A program made the position numbers and the translations under genes. Positions 53,501-64,000 of a stretch of DNA of 64,000 nt are shown here, one piece after another. The notes beneath the pieces are model-generated. The model was not told the DNA's origin, did not search any database, and saw nothing but the letters and a program-made list of their open reading frames with translations. The DNA lies in NCBI RefSeq assembly GCF_037023145.1, contig NZ_CP146091.1, positions 3,162,001-3,226,000 of the forward strand, written 5' to 3'. Within the stretch, counting starts at the first letter, position 1. Each line of letters opens with the position of its first letter. This stretch comes from Ralstonia sp. RRA. GTDB taxonomy: Bacteria; Pseudomonadota; Gammaproteobacteria; Burkholderiales; Burkholderiaceae.

Positions 53501-54745
53501 ATCTTCCAGGATGTCCCACACCACCGGCGTCTGGCTTTCCACTTCCTTCTTCGCCGCCTTGATGGTGGTGGCGATGCCCATCGTTTCCAGCTTGTGGAAG
53601 ATGAACGGCTTGAAGAGTTCGAGCGCCATCAGCTTGGGCAGGCCGCACTGGTGCAGCTTGAGCGTCGGGCCCACCACGATGACCGAACGGCCCGAGTAGT
53701 CCACACGCTTGCCCAACAGGTTCTGACGGAAACGGCCGCCCTTACCCTTGATCATTTCAGCCAGCGACTTCAGCGGACGCTTGTTGGCGCCGGTCATCGC
53801 CTTGCCGCGACGGCCGTTGTCCAGCAGCGAATCCACGGCTTCCTGCAGCATGCGCTTTTCGTTGCGCACGATGATCTCCGGCGCCTTCAGCTCGAGCAGA
53901 CGCTTCAAACGGTTGTTCCGGTTGATCACGCGGCGATACAGGTCGTTCAGGTCCGACGTGGCGAAACGACCGCCGTCCAGCGGCACCAGCGGACGCAGTT
54001 CCGGCGGCAGCACCGGCAGCACTTCCAGGATCATCCAGTCCGGCTTGATGCCCGAACGCTGGAAGGCCTCGAGCACCTTCAGGCGCTTGGCGAACTTCTT
54101 GATCTTGGCTTCCGAACCCGTGGCCTGCAGCTCGGCGCGGATCGTCTCGATCTGCTTCTCGATGTCGATGCCGCGCAGCAGCTCGCGAATGCCTTCGGCG
54201 CCCATCATGGCGACGAATTCACCTTCGCCGTACTCGTCGCACTTAGCCAGGTAGTCGTCTTCCGACATGATCTGGCTCTTCTTGAGCGCGGTCATGCCCG
54301 GCTCAACCACGACGAATGCTTCGAAGTACAGCACGCGCTCAATGTCGCGCAGCGTCATGTCGAGCACCATGCCCAGACGCGACGGCAGCGACTTCAGGAA
54401 CCAGATGTGCGCGGTCGGCGCAGCCAGTTCGATGTGGCCCATGCGCTCACGGCGCACCTTGGCCAGCGTCACTTCCACGCCGCACTTCTCGCAGATCACG
54501 CCACGGTGCTTCAGGCGCTTGTACTTGCCGCACAGGCACTCGTAGTCCTTGATCGGGCCGAAGATTTTGGCGCAGAACAGACCGTCACGCTCGGGCTTGA
54601 ACGTGCGGTAGTTGATGGTCTCGGGCTTCTTGACTTCGCCGTACGACCACGAACGGATTTTCTCAGGCGACGCGAGGCCGATCTTGATCGCGTCAAACTG
54701 CTCTTCTTGCTGTACCTGGCGGAATAGGTCGAGCAATGCTTTCAT
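50510..54745 (-). CDS. rpoC: RNA polymerase beta' subunit
   Basis: The 1411-residue protein has the N-terminal zinc site ([20 protein letters not shown]), the rudder/lid region, the catalytic [12 protein letters not shown] loop, and the trigger-loop region [11 protein letters not shown]. It ends with an acidic Glu-rich tail. Length and order are normal for Burkholderiales. A 124-bp spacer separates it from rpoB and it ends at a strong terminator. Confidence 0.99.
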   Translation of the reverse strand: MKALLDLFRQVQQEEQFDAIKIGLASPEKIRSWSYGEVKKPETINYRTFKPERDGLFCAKIFGPIKDYECLCGKYKRLKHRGVICEKCGVEVTLAKVRRERMGHIELAAPTAHIWFLKSLPSRLGMVLDMTLRDIERVLYFEAFVVVEPGMTALKKSQIMSEDDYLAKCDEYGEGEFVAMMGAEGIRELLRGIDIEKQIETIRAELQATGSEAKIKKFAKRLKVLEAFQRSGIKPDWMILEVLPVLPPELRPLVPLDGGRFATSDLNDLYRRVINRNNRLKRLLELKAPEIIVRNEKRMLQEAVDSLLDNGRRGKAMTGANKRPLKSLAEMIKGKGGRFRQNLLGKRVDYSGRSVIVVGPTLKLHQCGLPKLMALELFKPFIFHKLETMGIATTIKAAKKEVESQTPVVWDILEDVIREHPVMLNRAPTLHRLGIQAFEPVLIEGKAIQLHPLVCAAFNADFDGDQMAVHVPLSLEAQMEARTLMLASNNVLFPANGDPSIVPSQDVVLGLYYTTRDKINGRGEGMTFADISEVIRAYENKEVELASRVNVRITEYDLVNPEADGDARFAPKITLQATTVGRAILSEILPKGLPFSVLNKPLKKKEISRLINTAFRKCGLRETVIFADKLLQSGFRLATRAGISIAIDDMLVPPAKEKIISEAAAKVKEYDKQYMSGLVTDQERYNNVVDIWGAAGDQVGKAMMEQLQTEDVIDRNGNTVKQESFNSIYMMADSGARGSAAQIRQLAGMRGLMAKPDGSIIETPITANFREGLNVLQYFISTHGARKGLADTALKTANSGYLTRRLVDVTQDLVVVEDDCGTTNGVLMKALVEGGEVIEALRDRILGRVVIGDVVNPETQETAIENGTLLDEDLVELIDSIGVDEVKVRTPLTCDTRYGLCAKCYGRDLGRGVLVNSGEAVGVIAAQSIGEPGTQLTMRTFHIGGAASRAAVASSVEAKATGIVRFTATMRYVTNAKGEQIVISRSGEALITDDHGRERERHKIVYGATLLVKDGQSIKAGTQLATWDPLTRPIISEYSGTIKFENVEEGVTVAKQMDEVTGLSTLVVIDAKRRTTASKGIRPQVKLLDSSGAEVKIPGTDHSVTIGFQVGALITVKDGQQVHVGEVLARIPTESQKTRDITGGLPRVAELFEARSPKDAAVLAEVTGTTSFGKDTKGKQRLVITDLDGNAHEFLIAKEKQVLVHDGQVVNKGEMIVEGPADPHDILRLKGVEELATYIVDEVQDVYRLQGVKINDKHIEVIVRQMLRRVQIVDTGDTRFIPGEQVERSDLLDENDKVIALGKRPATYENLLLGITKASLSTDSFISAASFQETTRVLTEAAIMGKVDDLRGLKENVIVGRLIPAGTGLAYHRARKAKEAADRDRAAAIAEEEAASIFETPVVHQEEGGAA

Positions 54746-54869
54746 TCCAAACTCCTTGAGTTTGAGGCTGGCGCCCTAGGTTGCTAAGGCACCGGCCCTA
54801 AATCTTCGTCAATGGCTGCTGTTACCGGAGCGCGGCGATGTGTCTACCGCGCTCCCATCGCTCGGGCGC

Positions 54870-58976
<4,107 letters not shown>

Positions 58977-59436
58977 GGGATCTCCGAATCATCGCAAGTG
59001 CATGCGACGGACTTGTGGCGTGAGTCACGCCTGGCACTTGAGGTGTTCAGCGACTGGTGACGGGATTTGGCGGTTGGCCGCTACCAACCTCTGGCTGACG
59101 GTACTGCGCGCGCCGCCCGCACATGGACCCATGGAGCCCATGCCACGGACGGGGGAGTACCCGACCAAACTTGCCTTCTGCAGTCGGTTCAGAAGACAAA
59201 CATCAGCGGACTGCGAACTGCCTAGTGTGCCACTGATGTTTGGCCTCTGCTGGCCTTGTTCCGGCCGGCTGCCGGAAAAACCGGCATGAAAGACACAAAC
59301 GAGACTTCAACGATACTTACAGCGTGATTGCGGGATCGCTCAACAACCGGTCCCACAAGCGCAAAAAGGCTGGCGCCGGGAAATCTCCCTTTGCCAGCCT
59401 CCGTCGCGTACCGAATACGGCACGCGAGACCTGCAC
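58977..59436 (-). promoter_or_regulatory. structured rplL-rpoB spacer
   Basis: No gene is visible. In transcript order it holds the attenuator listed separately (59363-59400), a GC stem (59259-59277 region, CCGGC-rich), and a perfect 10-bp inverted repeat with a 26-nt loop (59197-59242, CAAACATCAG / CTGATGTTTG). No good sigma70 promoter was found. A GGAG site precedes rpoB. Confidence 0.6.
59363..59400 (-). terminator. attenuator between rplL and rpoB
   Basis: On the minus strand AGGCTGGC pairs with GCCAGCCT, with an inner GGGA / TCCC pairing, then TTTTTG follows. In E. coli a partial terminator at this place lowers rpoBC relative to the ribosomal genes; the same role is likely. Confidence 0.75.
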
Positions 59437-59811
59437 TTACTTGGCTTCGGCTTCCGCGCCGGCTTCCACCAGCTTCTTCACCAGCTCGTCGGCGGTCTTC
59501 TTGTCGACGCCTTCCTTCACGGGCTTCGGTGCGCCATCGACCAGGTCCTTGGCTTCCTTCAGGCCCAGGCCGGTGATTTCACGCACGGCCTTGATGACGC
59601 CAACCTTGTTCGCGCCGGCGCTCTTCAGCGTCACGGTGAATTCGGTTTGCTCTTCAGCAGCAGCTGCTGCGCCAGCACCAGCCGGGCCAGCAACGGCGAC
59701 GGCAGCAGCCGACACGCCAAACTTCTCTTCGAACGCCTTGACCAGGTCGTTCAGTTCCATCACGGACATCGAGCCAACGGCTTCGAGGATGTCGTCTTTG
59801 GTGATTGCCAT
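59437..59811 (-). CDS. rplL: 50S ribosomal protein L7/L12
   Basis: The 124-residue L7/L12 forms the stalk that recruits translation factors. It starts [20 protein letters not shown], has the Ala/Gly-rich hinge and the C-terminal [20 protein letters not shown] helix-loop. It lies between rplJ and the rpoB spacer. Confidence 0.98.
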   Translation of the reverse strand: MAITKDDILEAVGSMSVMELNDLVKAFEEKFGVSAAAVAVAGPAGAGAAAAAEEQTEFTVTLKSAGANKVGVIKAVREITGLGLKEAKDLVDGAPKPVKEGVDKKTADELVKKLVEAGAEAEAK

Positions 59812-59874
59812 TTGAATAACTCCAGAATGTGATTCGGTATCGATCGTGCGATCTGTACGAGGTGCTGCGGCCGA

Positions 59875-60381
59875 TTAGGCTGCTGCGCTCTCGCCTTCGC
59901 CTTGCTTTGCGGCCAGAGCAGCCAGGGCGCGGGCAAAGCCCGACACCGGCGCCTGCATGACGAACAGCAGCTTGCTGAGCAGTTCTTCGCGGCTCGGGAT
60001 CGAAGCCAGGGCCTTCACGCCATTGGCGTCCAGCACCTTGCCTTCGTACGAACCGGCGCGCAGCACCAGCTTGTCATTGCCCTTGGCGAAATCGTTCAGC
60101 ACCTTGGCCGGGGCCACTGCGTCTTCGGAAATACCGTAGATCAGCGGGCCGGTCAGTTGCTCGGCGAGTTCGGCAAACGGCGTGCCTTCAACAGCGCGGC
60201 GTGCCAGCGTGTTCTTCAGAACGCGCAGGTAGACGCCTTGCTGGCGCGCTTGCGCGCGCAGCTTGGTCAGATCGCCAACCGTGATACCGCGATATTCAGC
60301 AACGACGATGGTCGAGGCCTTGGCGACTTGCGCCGTTACCTCGGCCACGACGGCCTTCTTATCTTCGAGATTGAGTGCCAC
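59875..60381 (-). CDS. rplJ: 50S ribosomal protein L10
   Basis: The 168-residue L10 is the stalk base and, with L12, represses its own operon in E. coli. It has [37 protein letters not shown] and the L12-binding C-terminal helix. The start is GTG before ALNLED with a TGGAG site. A leader of about 370 nt separates it from rplA. Confidence 0.97.
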   Translation of the reverse strand: MALNLEDKKAVVAEVTAQVAKASTIVVAEYRGITVGDLTKLRAQARQQGVYLRVLKNTLARRAVEGTPFAELAEQLTGPLIYGISEDAVAPAKVLNDFAKGNDKLVLRAGSYEGKVLDANGVKALASIPSREELLSKLLFVMQAPVSGFARALAALAAKQGEGESAAA

Positions 60382-60752
60382 GGTTAAGCTCCAAAACGAC
60401 GTCGGCTTCCGCAAGCCTTGCGGTCACCTCGGTCAGTCCAAAAGTACGGCGTCCGATTGGCACAAATCACTTCGGCAATACCAAAGTCACTTATTCCCTT
60501 CGGGGGCGCCATCTGCGTTGGCCGTACGCTCCGTTTCCGGATTGCGCCGCGATTAAGGTGTCGGCTCCGAAGAGCCCTTCACCGCCAACGGTCTTTGATA
60601 ACCAGCGGCATCAGCACGCTTGCACGCACATCCGCCACTGCCCAAAGTTCTTCCCTCAAACTTCAAGGGCTCACGCAGCCGGAGCTACGCGAGAAAAAAC
60701 TGCTAACGCCGGGATGGTTATCGGGCCACCCAGCGCGAATACTCTCAAACGA
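60382..60752 (-). promoter_or_regulatory. rplJ leader, candidate L10 autoregulatory region
   Basis: No gene is visible in this spacer between rplA and rplJ. It contains a small UUCG-type hairpin (60563-60576, GGCTC / GAGCC) and other GC-rich pairing closer to rplJ. In E. coli the L10-L12 complex binds the mRNA leader at this place. I could not identify the binding motif with certainty, nor a clear -10/-35 pair. Confidence 0.5.
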
Positions 60753-61448
60753 TCAGGCAGCCAGCGTCGACTGGTCGACGCGCACGCCAACACCCATCGT
60801 CGACGAGACAGCAACCTTACGCAGGTACACGCCCTTGCTCGAGGCCGGCTTGGCCTTGGTCAGTGCGTCCAGCAGTGCAGCCAGGTTGCTCTTCAGTGCA
60901 GCCGGCTCGAACGAACGGCGGCCGATGGTGGCGTGGATGATACCGGCCTTGTCGACACGGAATTGCACTTGACCAGCCTTGGCATTCTTCACAGCCGTAG
61001 CGACGTCCGGCGTCACGGTGCCAACCTTCGGGTTCGGCATCAGGCCGCGCGGGCCCAGGATCTGACCCAGCGTACCGACCACGCGCATCGTGTCCGGCGA
61101 AGCGATCACGACGTCGAAGTCCATGTTGCCAGCCTTGATCTGCTCGGCCAGGTCTTCCATGCCGACGATCTCAGCACCAGCAGCCTTGGCTTGCTCAGCC
61201 TTATCGCCTTGGGCGAACACAGCCACGCGCACCGACTTGCCGGTACCAGCCGGCAGCACCACCGAACCACGAACCACTTGGTCCGACTTCTTCGCATCGA
61301 TGCCCAGTTGCACGGCCACGTCGATCGACTCGTCGAACTTGGCGCTGGCGCATTCCTTAACGAGGCTCAGCGCTTCGTCGATCGGGTAGAACTTGGTGCG
61401 CTCGACCTTGGCCTTGTTCGCGGCCACGCGCTTCGAAATCTTTGCCAT
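60753..61448 (-). CDS. rplA: 50S ribosomal protein L1
   Basis: The 231-residue L1 forms the mobile L1 stalk; in E. coli it represses rplKA. It has [39 protein letters not shown] and [15 protein letters not shown] (the signature). It follows rplK by 2 bp. Confidence 0.98.
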   Translation of the reverse strand: MAKISKRVAANKAKVERTKFYPIDEALSLVKECASAKFDESIDVAVQLGIDAKKSDQVVRGSVVLPAGTGKSVRVAVFAQGDKAEQAKAAGAEIVGMEDLAEQIKAGNMDFDVVIASPDTMRVVGTLGQILGPRGLMPNPKVGTVTPDVATAVKNAKAGQVQFRVDKAGIIHATIGRRSFEPAALKSNLAALLDALTKAKPASSKGVYLRKVAVSSTMGVGVRVDQSTLAA

Positions 61449-61450
61449 GA

Positions 61451-61882
61451 TTACAGGCCCTCCACCGTGATACCCATCGAACGGGCGCTACCGGCGATCG
61501 TACGCACGGCGGCGTCCAGATCAGCAGCGGTGAGGTCCGCATTCTTTGCCTTGGCGATTTCTTCAGCTTGGGCGCGGGTGATCTTGCCGACCTTGTCGGT
61601 ATGCGGCTTGGCAGAACCCTTCTGGATACCTGCGGCCTTCTTGATGAGCACGGTCGCCGGCGGCGACTTCATCACGAACGTGAAGCTCTTGTCGGCGAAG
61701 GCGGTGATCACCACCGGCACCGGCAGGCCCGGTTCCATGCCTTGAGTCTGCGCGTTGAACGCCTTGCAGAACTCCATGATGTTCAGACCGCGCTGACCCA
61801 GGGCCGGGCCGACAGGCGGGGACGGATTTGCTTTACCAGCCGGAATTTGCAGCTTGATAAAGCCAATAATTTTCTTGGCCAT
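61451..61882 (-). CDS. rplK: 50S ribosomal protein L11
   Basis: The 143-residue L11 is at the GTPase-associated centre. It starts [20 protein letters not shown] and has [19 protein letters not shown] and [12 protein letters not shown]. The frame is open upstream, but MAKK is the family start. A possible stem-loop (61942-61962, GCGTCAGC / GCTGATGC) lies in the leader, where an L1 site might be; this is unproven. Confidence 0.98.
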   Translation of the reverse strand: MAKKIIGFIKLQIPAGKANPSPPVGPALGQRGLNIMEFCKAFNAQTQGMEPGLPVPVVITAFADKSFTFVMKSPPATVLIKKAAGIQKGSAKPHTDKVGKITRAQAEEIAKAKNADLTAADLDAAVRTIAGSARSMGITVEGL

Positions 61883-62057
61883 CTTGACTCCAATCCGGAT
61901 TGCCCAGCTAAGAAACCGTGGCAATCCTATTGAGTGGTAACGCATCAGCGCGAGGCTGACGCTCCTCTGTTGGCTCAGGCAGCTACGCCGCCGTTGCCCG
62001 CCAAGTCCAGTGGACTGGGCGACTGGCGCAACGACTTACGCCGTCGCGCCAAATTCT

Positions 62058-62642
62058 TTACACCTTCTCGACCTGGCCGAACTCGAGCTCGACCGGCGTC
62101 GCACGACCGAAGATCGTCACGGAAACGCGCAAGCGCGACTTCTCGTAGTTGACTTCCTCGACGTTGCCGTTGAAGTCGGTGAACGGGCCTTCCTTCACGC
62201 GCACCATCTCGCCCACTTCGAACAGCGTCTTGGGACGCGGCTTCTCGATCCCTTCCTGGACTTGAGCCAGCATCTTATCGAGCTCACGCTGGGAAATCGG
62301 CGATGGGCGGTTAGCTGTGCCACCGATGAATCCCGTGACCTTGGCGGTATTCTTCACCAAGTGCCAGGTGACATCGGTCATTTCCATCTCGACAAAGACG
62401 TAGCCCGGATACAGGCGGCGCTCAGTCACGGTCTTGCGACCGTTCTTGCTCTCCATCACCTCTTCCGACGGCACCAGAATCTGGCCGAACAGATGTTGCA
62501 GGCCTTCGCGCTCAATGCGCTCCTGCAGCGCGCGTTGCACGCTCTTTTCCATGCCTGAGTAGGCATGCACGACATACCAGCGCTTCTTCGAGGCCGGCGC
62601 GGACGAATCCGTGGACGTGTCGTTCGCTACGTTATCCGTCAT
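62058..62642 (-). CDS. nusG: Transcription termination/antitermination factor NusG
   Basis: The 194-residue NusG binds RNA polymerase and links it to Rho or S10. It has [20 protein letters not shown] and [14 protein letters not shown] (NGN domain), and the KOW domain ([19 protein letters not shown]). The N-terminus has about 18 extra Ser/Thr/Asp residues. It follows secE by 12 bp. Confidence 0.98.
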   Translation of the reverse strand: MTDNVANDTSTDSSAPASKKRWYVVHAYSGMEKSVQRALQERIEREGLQHLFGQILVPSEEVMESKNGRKTVTERRLYPGYVFVEMEMTDVTWHLVKNTAKVTGFIGGTANRPSPISQRELDKMLAQVQEGIEKPRPKTLFEVGEMVRVKEGPFTDFNGNVEEVNYEKSRLRVSVTIFGRATPVELEFGQVEKV

Positions 62643-62654
62643 GGCTTCACCCGA

Positions 62655-63035
62655 TTATTTCCAGCCCAACACGAGCGAGAAGATCACCCACTCGATGAGC
62701 TTGTCCGCAGACCACAGAAACAAGGCCATGATCACCACGAAGGCGAACACCAGACCGGTCATCTGCCCTGCTTCCTTGCGCGTCGGCCAAACGACCTTGC
62801 GAACTTCACGGTACGACTCGCGGGCGAACTCAATGAAGCTCTGCCCCGGCGCAGACACCAGCGCGACACCGGCGCCGAGCACCAGCCCGCCGATCAGCGA
62901 GGCAGCACGGACGTAAGCCGGCTGTTGCGCCAGCAGGTAAAAACCGATCACCCCGGCGACCAACAGCAGGAACGCCACGACCAGCAGCAATTTGCCACTG
63001 GAGGTGTTGACAGTTTCGACGTTCGGATTGGCCAT
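62655..63035 (-). CDS. secE: Protein translocase subunit SecE
   Basis: The 126-residue SecE stabilises SecY. It has three predicted helices: LLLVVAFLLLVAGVIGFYLL, AASLIGGLVLGAGVALV, and the essential last one (GLVFAFVVIMALFLWSAD), preceded by the conserved amphipathic segment ESYREVRKVVWPTRKEA. The ATG before ANPNVE was chosen. It lies between tRNA-Trp and nusG. Confidence 0.96.
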   Translation of the reverse strand: MANPNVETVNTSSGKLLLVVAFLLLVAGVIGFYLLAQQPAYVRAASLIGGLVLGAGVALVSAPGQSFIEFARESYREVRKVVWPTRKEAGQMTGLVFAFVVIMALFLWSADKLIEWVIFSLVLGWK

Positions 63036-63091
63036 GTTTCCCAAACGAGACAAGCCGCGTGGCGCTGGTTCGCGCTACGCGGCTGATGAAT

Positions 63092-63167
63092 TGGCAGGGG
63101 CAGAGGGAATCGAACCCCCAACCTTCGGTTTTGGAGACCGACGCTCTGCCAGTTGAGCTATACCCCT
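63092..63167 (-). tRNA. trpT: tRNA-Trp (anticodon CCA)
   Basis: The minus strand folds as a tRNA of 76 nt with encoded CCA. The acceptor stem AGGGGTA pairs with TGCCCCT, and the D-loop (AGCTCAACTGGCAGAGC), the anticodon loop CTCCAAA and the T-loop GGTTCGATTCC are all present. The anticodon is CCA, so it reads tryptophan. It lies between tuf and secE, typical for betaproteobacteria. Confidence 0.98.
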
Positions 63168-63258
63168 AGAACAACTTTGGGGTTGCCATTCGGTCAACCC
63201 CACTCTGGCACTTCGCGTGCGGCCGGTTGGCAGCCGCACGGAAGAGTTACAGCCTTTT
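63168..63258 (-). other. tuf2-tRNA-Trp spacer with two hairpins
   Basis: Two inverted repeats lie here: 63217-63239 (7 bp, GTGCGGC / GCCGCAC) and 63179-63201 (7 bp, GGGGTTG / CAACCCC). Neither has a U-run, so they may serve processing between the tuf mRNA and the tRNA. Confidence 0.45.
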
Positions 63259-64000
63259 TTACTTCAGGATCTTGGCAACGACGCCAGCACCCACGGTACG
63301 GCCGCCTTCGCGGATTGCGAAGCGCAGGCCTTCTTCCATGGCGATCGGGGCGATCAGCTTGACGGTGATCGACACGTTGTCGCCCGGCATGACCATTTCC
63401 TTGCCTTCCGGCAGGGCGATCGAGCCAGTCACGTCCGTCGTACGGAAGTAGAACTGCGGGCGGTAGTTGTTGAAGAACGGGGTGTGACGGCCGCCTTCGT
63501 CCTTCGACAGGATGTAGACCTCGCCCGTGAATTCCGTGTGCGGCTTGATCGAGCCCGGCTTGGCCAGCACTTGGCCACGCTGAACGTCTTCACGCTTGGT
63601 GCCGCGCAGCAGAATACCGACGTTGTCGCCTGCTTGACCTTGGTCCAGCAGCTTGCGGAACATTTCCACGCCCGTGCAGGTCGTCTTGTCGATCTTCGGC
63701 TTGTCGCCGTCCATGGCGATACCGACGATTTCGATTTCTTCGCCGACCTTGATCACGCCACGCTCGATACGGCCGGTCACCACGGTGCCGCGACCCGAGA
63801 TCGAGAACACGTCTTCCACCGGCATCAGGAACGTGCCGTCAACAGCGCGCTCCGGCGTCGGGATGTAGGTGTCCAGTGCGTCGGCCAGGTTCATGATGGC
63901 CACTTCGCCCAGCTCGCCCTTGTCGCCTTCCAGCGCCAGCTTGGCCGAACCCTTGATGATCGGGGTGTCGTCGCCCGGGAAGTCGTACTTCGACAGAAGT
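63259..64000 (-). CDS. tuf: Elongation factor Tu, copy 2, partial (C-terminal part)
   Basis: The last 246 codons or so of a second tuf gene run off the window edge. They match copy 1 base for base except at two positions: 63382 (synonymous, against 29907) and 63536 (Thr instead of Met at residue 311, against 30061). The ten-residue domain 2 loop is also present. Such identity over a 33-kb distance points to gene conversion. It is followed by tRNA-Trp and secE. Confidence 0.98.
   Translation of the reverse strand, partial: LLSKYDFPGDDTPIIKGSAKLALEGDKGELGEVAIMNLADALDTYIPTPERAVDGTFLMPVEDVFSISGRGTVVTGRIERGVIKVGEEIEIVGIAMDGDKPKIDKTTCTGVEMFRKLLDQGQAGDNVGILLRGTKREDVQRGQVLAKPGSIKPHTEFTGEVYILSKDEGGRHTPFFNNYRPQFYFRTTDVTGSIALPEGKEMVMPGDNVSITVKLIAPIAMEEGLRFAIREGGRTVGAGVVAKILK

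Noticed and set aside
50531..54727. A 1398-codon open frame opposite rpoC, and long ones opposite rpoB (56163-59060) and fusA (31135-33207)
   Set aside because: They are antisense to universally conserved genes and have no recognisable domains; high GC removes stop codons in such frames.
61942..61962. Stem-loop in the rplK leader as an L1 binding site
   Set aside because: The stem is 8 bp with a G-U pair, and the known L1 consensus features could not be matched by eye; it was left as a remark in the rplK entry.

Overview
The window is GC-rich chromosomal DNA from a betaproteobacterium, most likely Ralstonia (Burkholderiaceae). This rests on the gene order rpoBC / str / S10 / spc / alpha, a tRNA-Trp between tuf and secE, two near-identical tuf genes, a System II (ResB/CcsA) cytochrome c maturation pair, and a metal-site HemB of the Mg type. 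The genus call is inference from protein style and synteny; no search was run. No insertion sequence, phage, integron, CRISPR array or rRNA gene is visible.

Layout. 1-2358: the end of a class A penicillin-binding protein, cyaY, lptM, lysA, with bidirectional terminators. 2374-6012 (minus): a five-gene unit of a Yx(FWY)xxD lipoprotein, an ECF sigma factor, a one-TM anti-sigma factor, and the periplasmic methionine sulfoxide reductase pair msrP-msrQ. 6126-10302 (minus): cytochrome c4, resB, ccsA. 10559-12406 (plus): engB and hemB. 12407-14611 (minus): cutA-dsbD. 14661-34630 (minus): one uninterrupted translation block (rpsL-rpsG-fusA-tuf-rpsJ, the S10 genes, the spc genes, secY, infA, rpmJ and the alpha genes rpsM-rpsK-rpsD-rpoA-rplQ). 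I can read sigma70-type promoters for the str, rplC and spc segments, and hairpins at the segment borders. 34664-38849: an MFS exporter divergent from a LysR regulator, and recQ. 38965-50285 (minus): a yfaATSQP-type bacterial alpha-2-macroglobulin operon plus a methyltransferase. 50449-64000 (minus): tuf (partial), tRNA-Trp, secE, nusG, rplK, rplA, rplJ, rplL, rpoB, rpoC.

The most unusual system is the 11-kb yfa-type operon between rpoC and recQ. It encodes a 1588-residue exported alpha-2-macroglobulin that carries an intact CAEQ thioester motif. With it come an exported NlpC/P60-like protein (C78, H175, H187), an exported protein combining an SxxK motif, a SpoIID-like segment and an HExxH motif, two tandem DUF2135 (YfaP) paralogues and a membrane-anchored DUF2138 (YfaA) protein. 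I read it as a periplasmic protease trap coupled to peptidoglycan-acting enzymes; that function is inference.

Other points of interest: the ECF/anti-ECF/MsrPQ arrangement, which suggests an oxidant-induced methionine repair regulon; a minus-strand intrinsic terminator at the end of engB that may end a dsbD transcript running antisense through all of hemB; a spc promoter whose -10 box lies inside a hairpin arm; strong hairpins that separate rpoA from the upstream ribosomal genes; and a loop insertion in domain 2 of both EF-Tu copies relative to E. coli.
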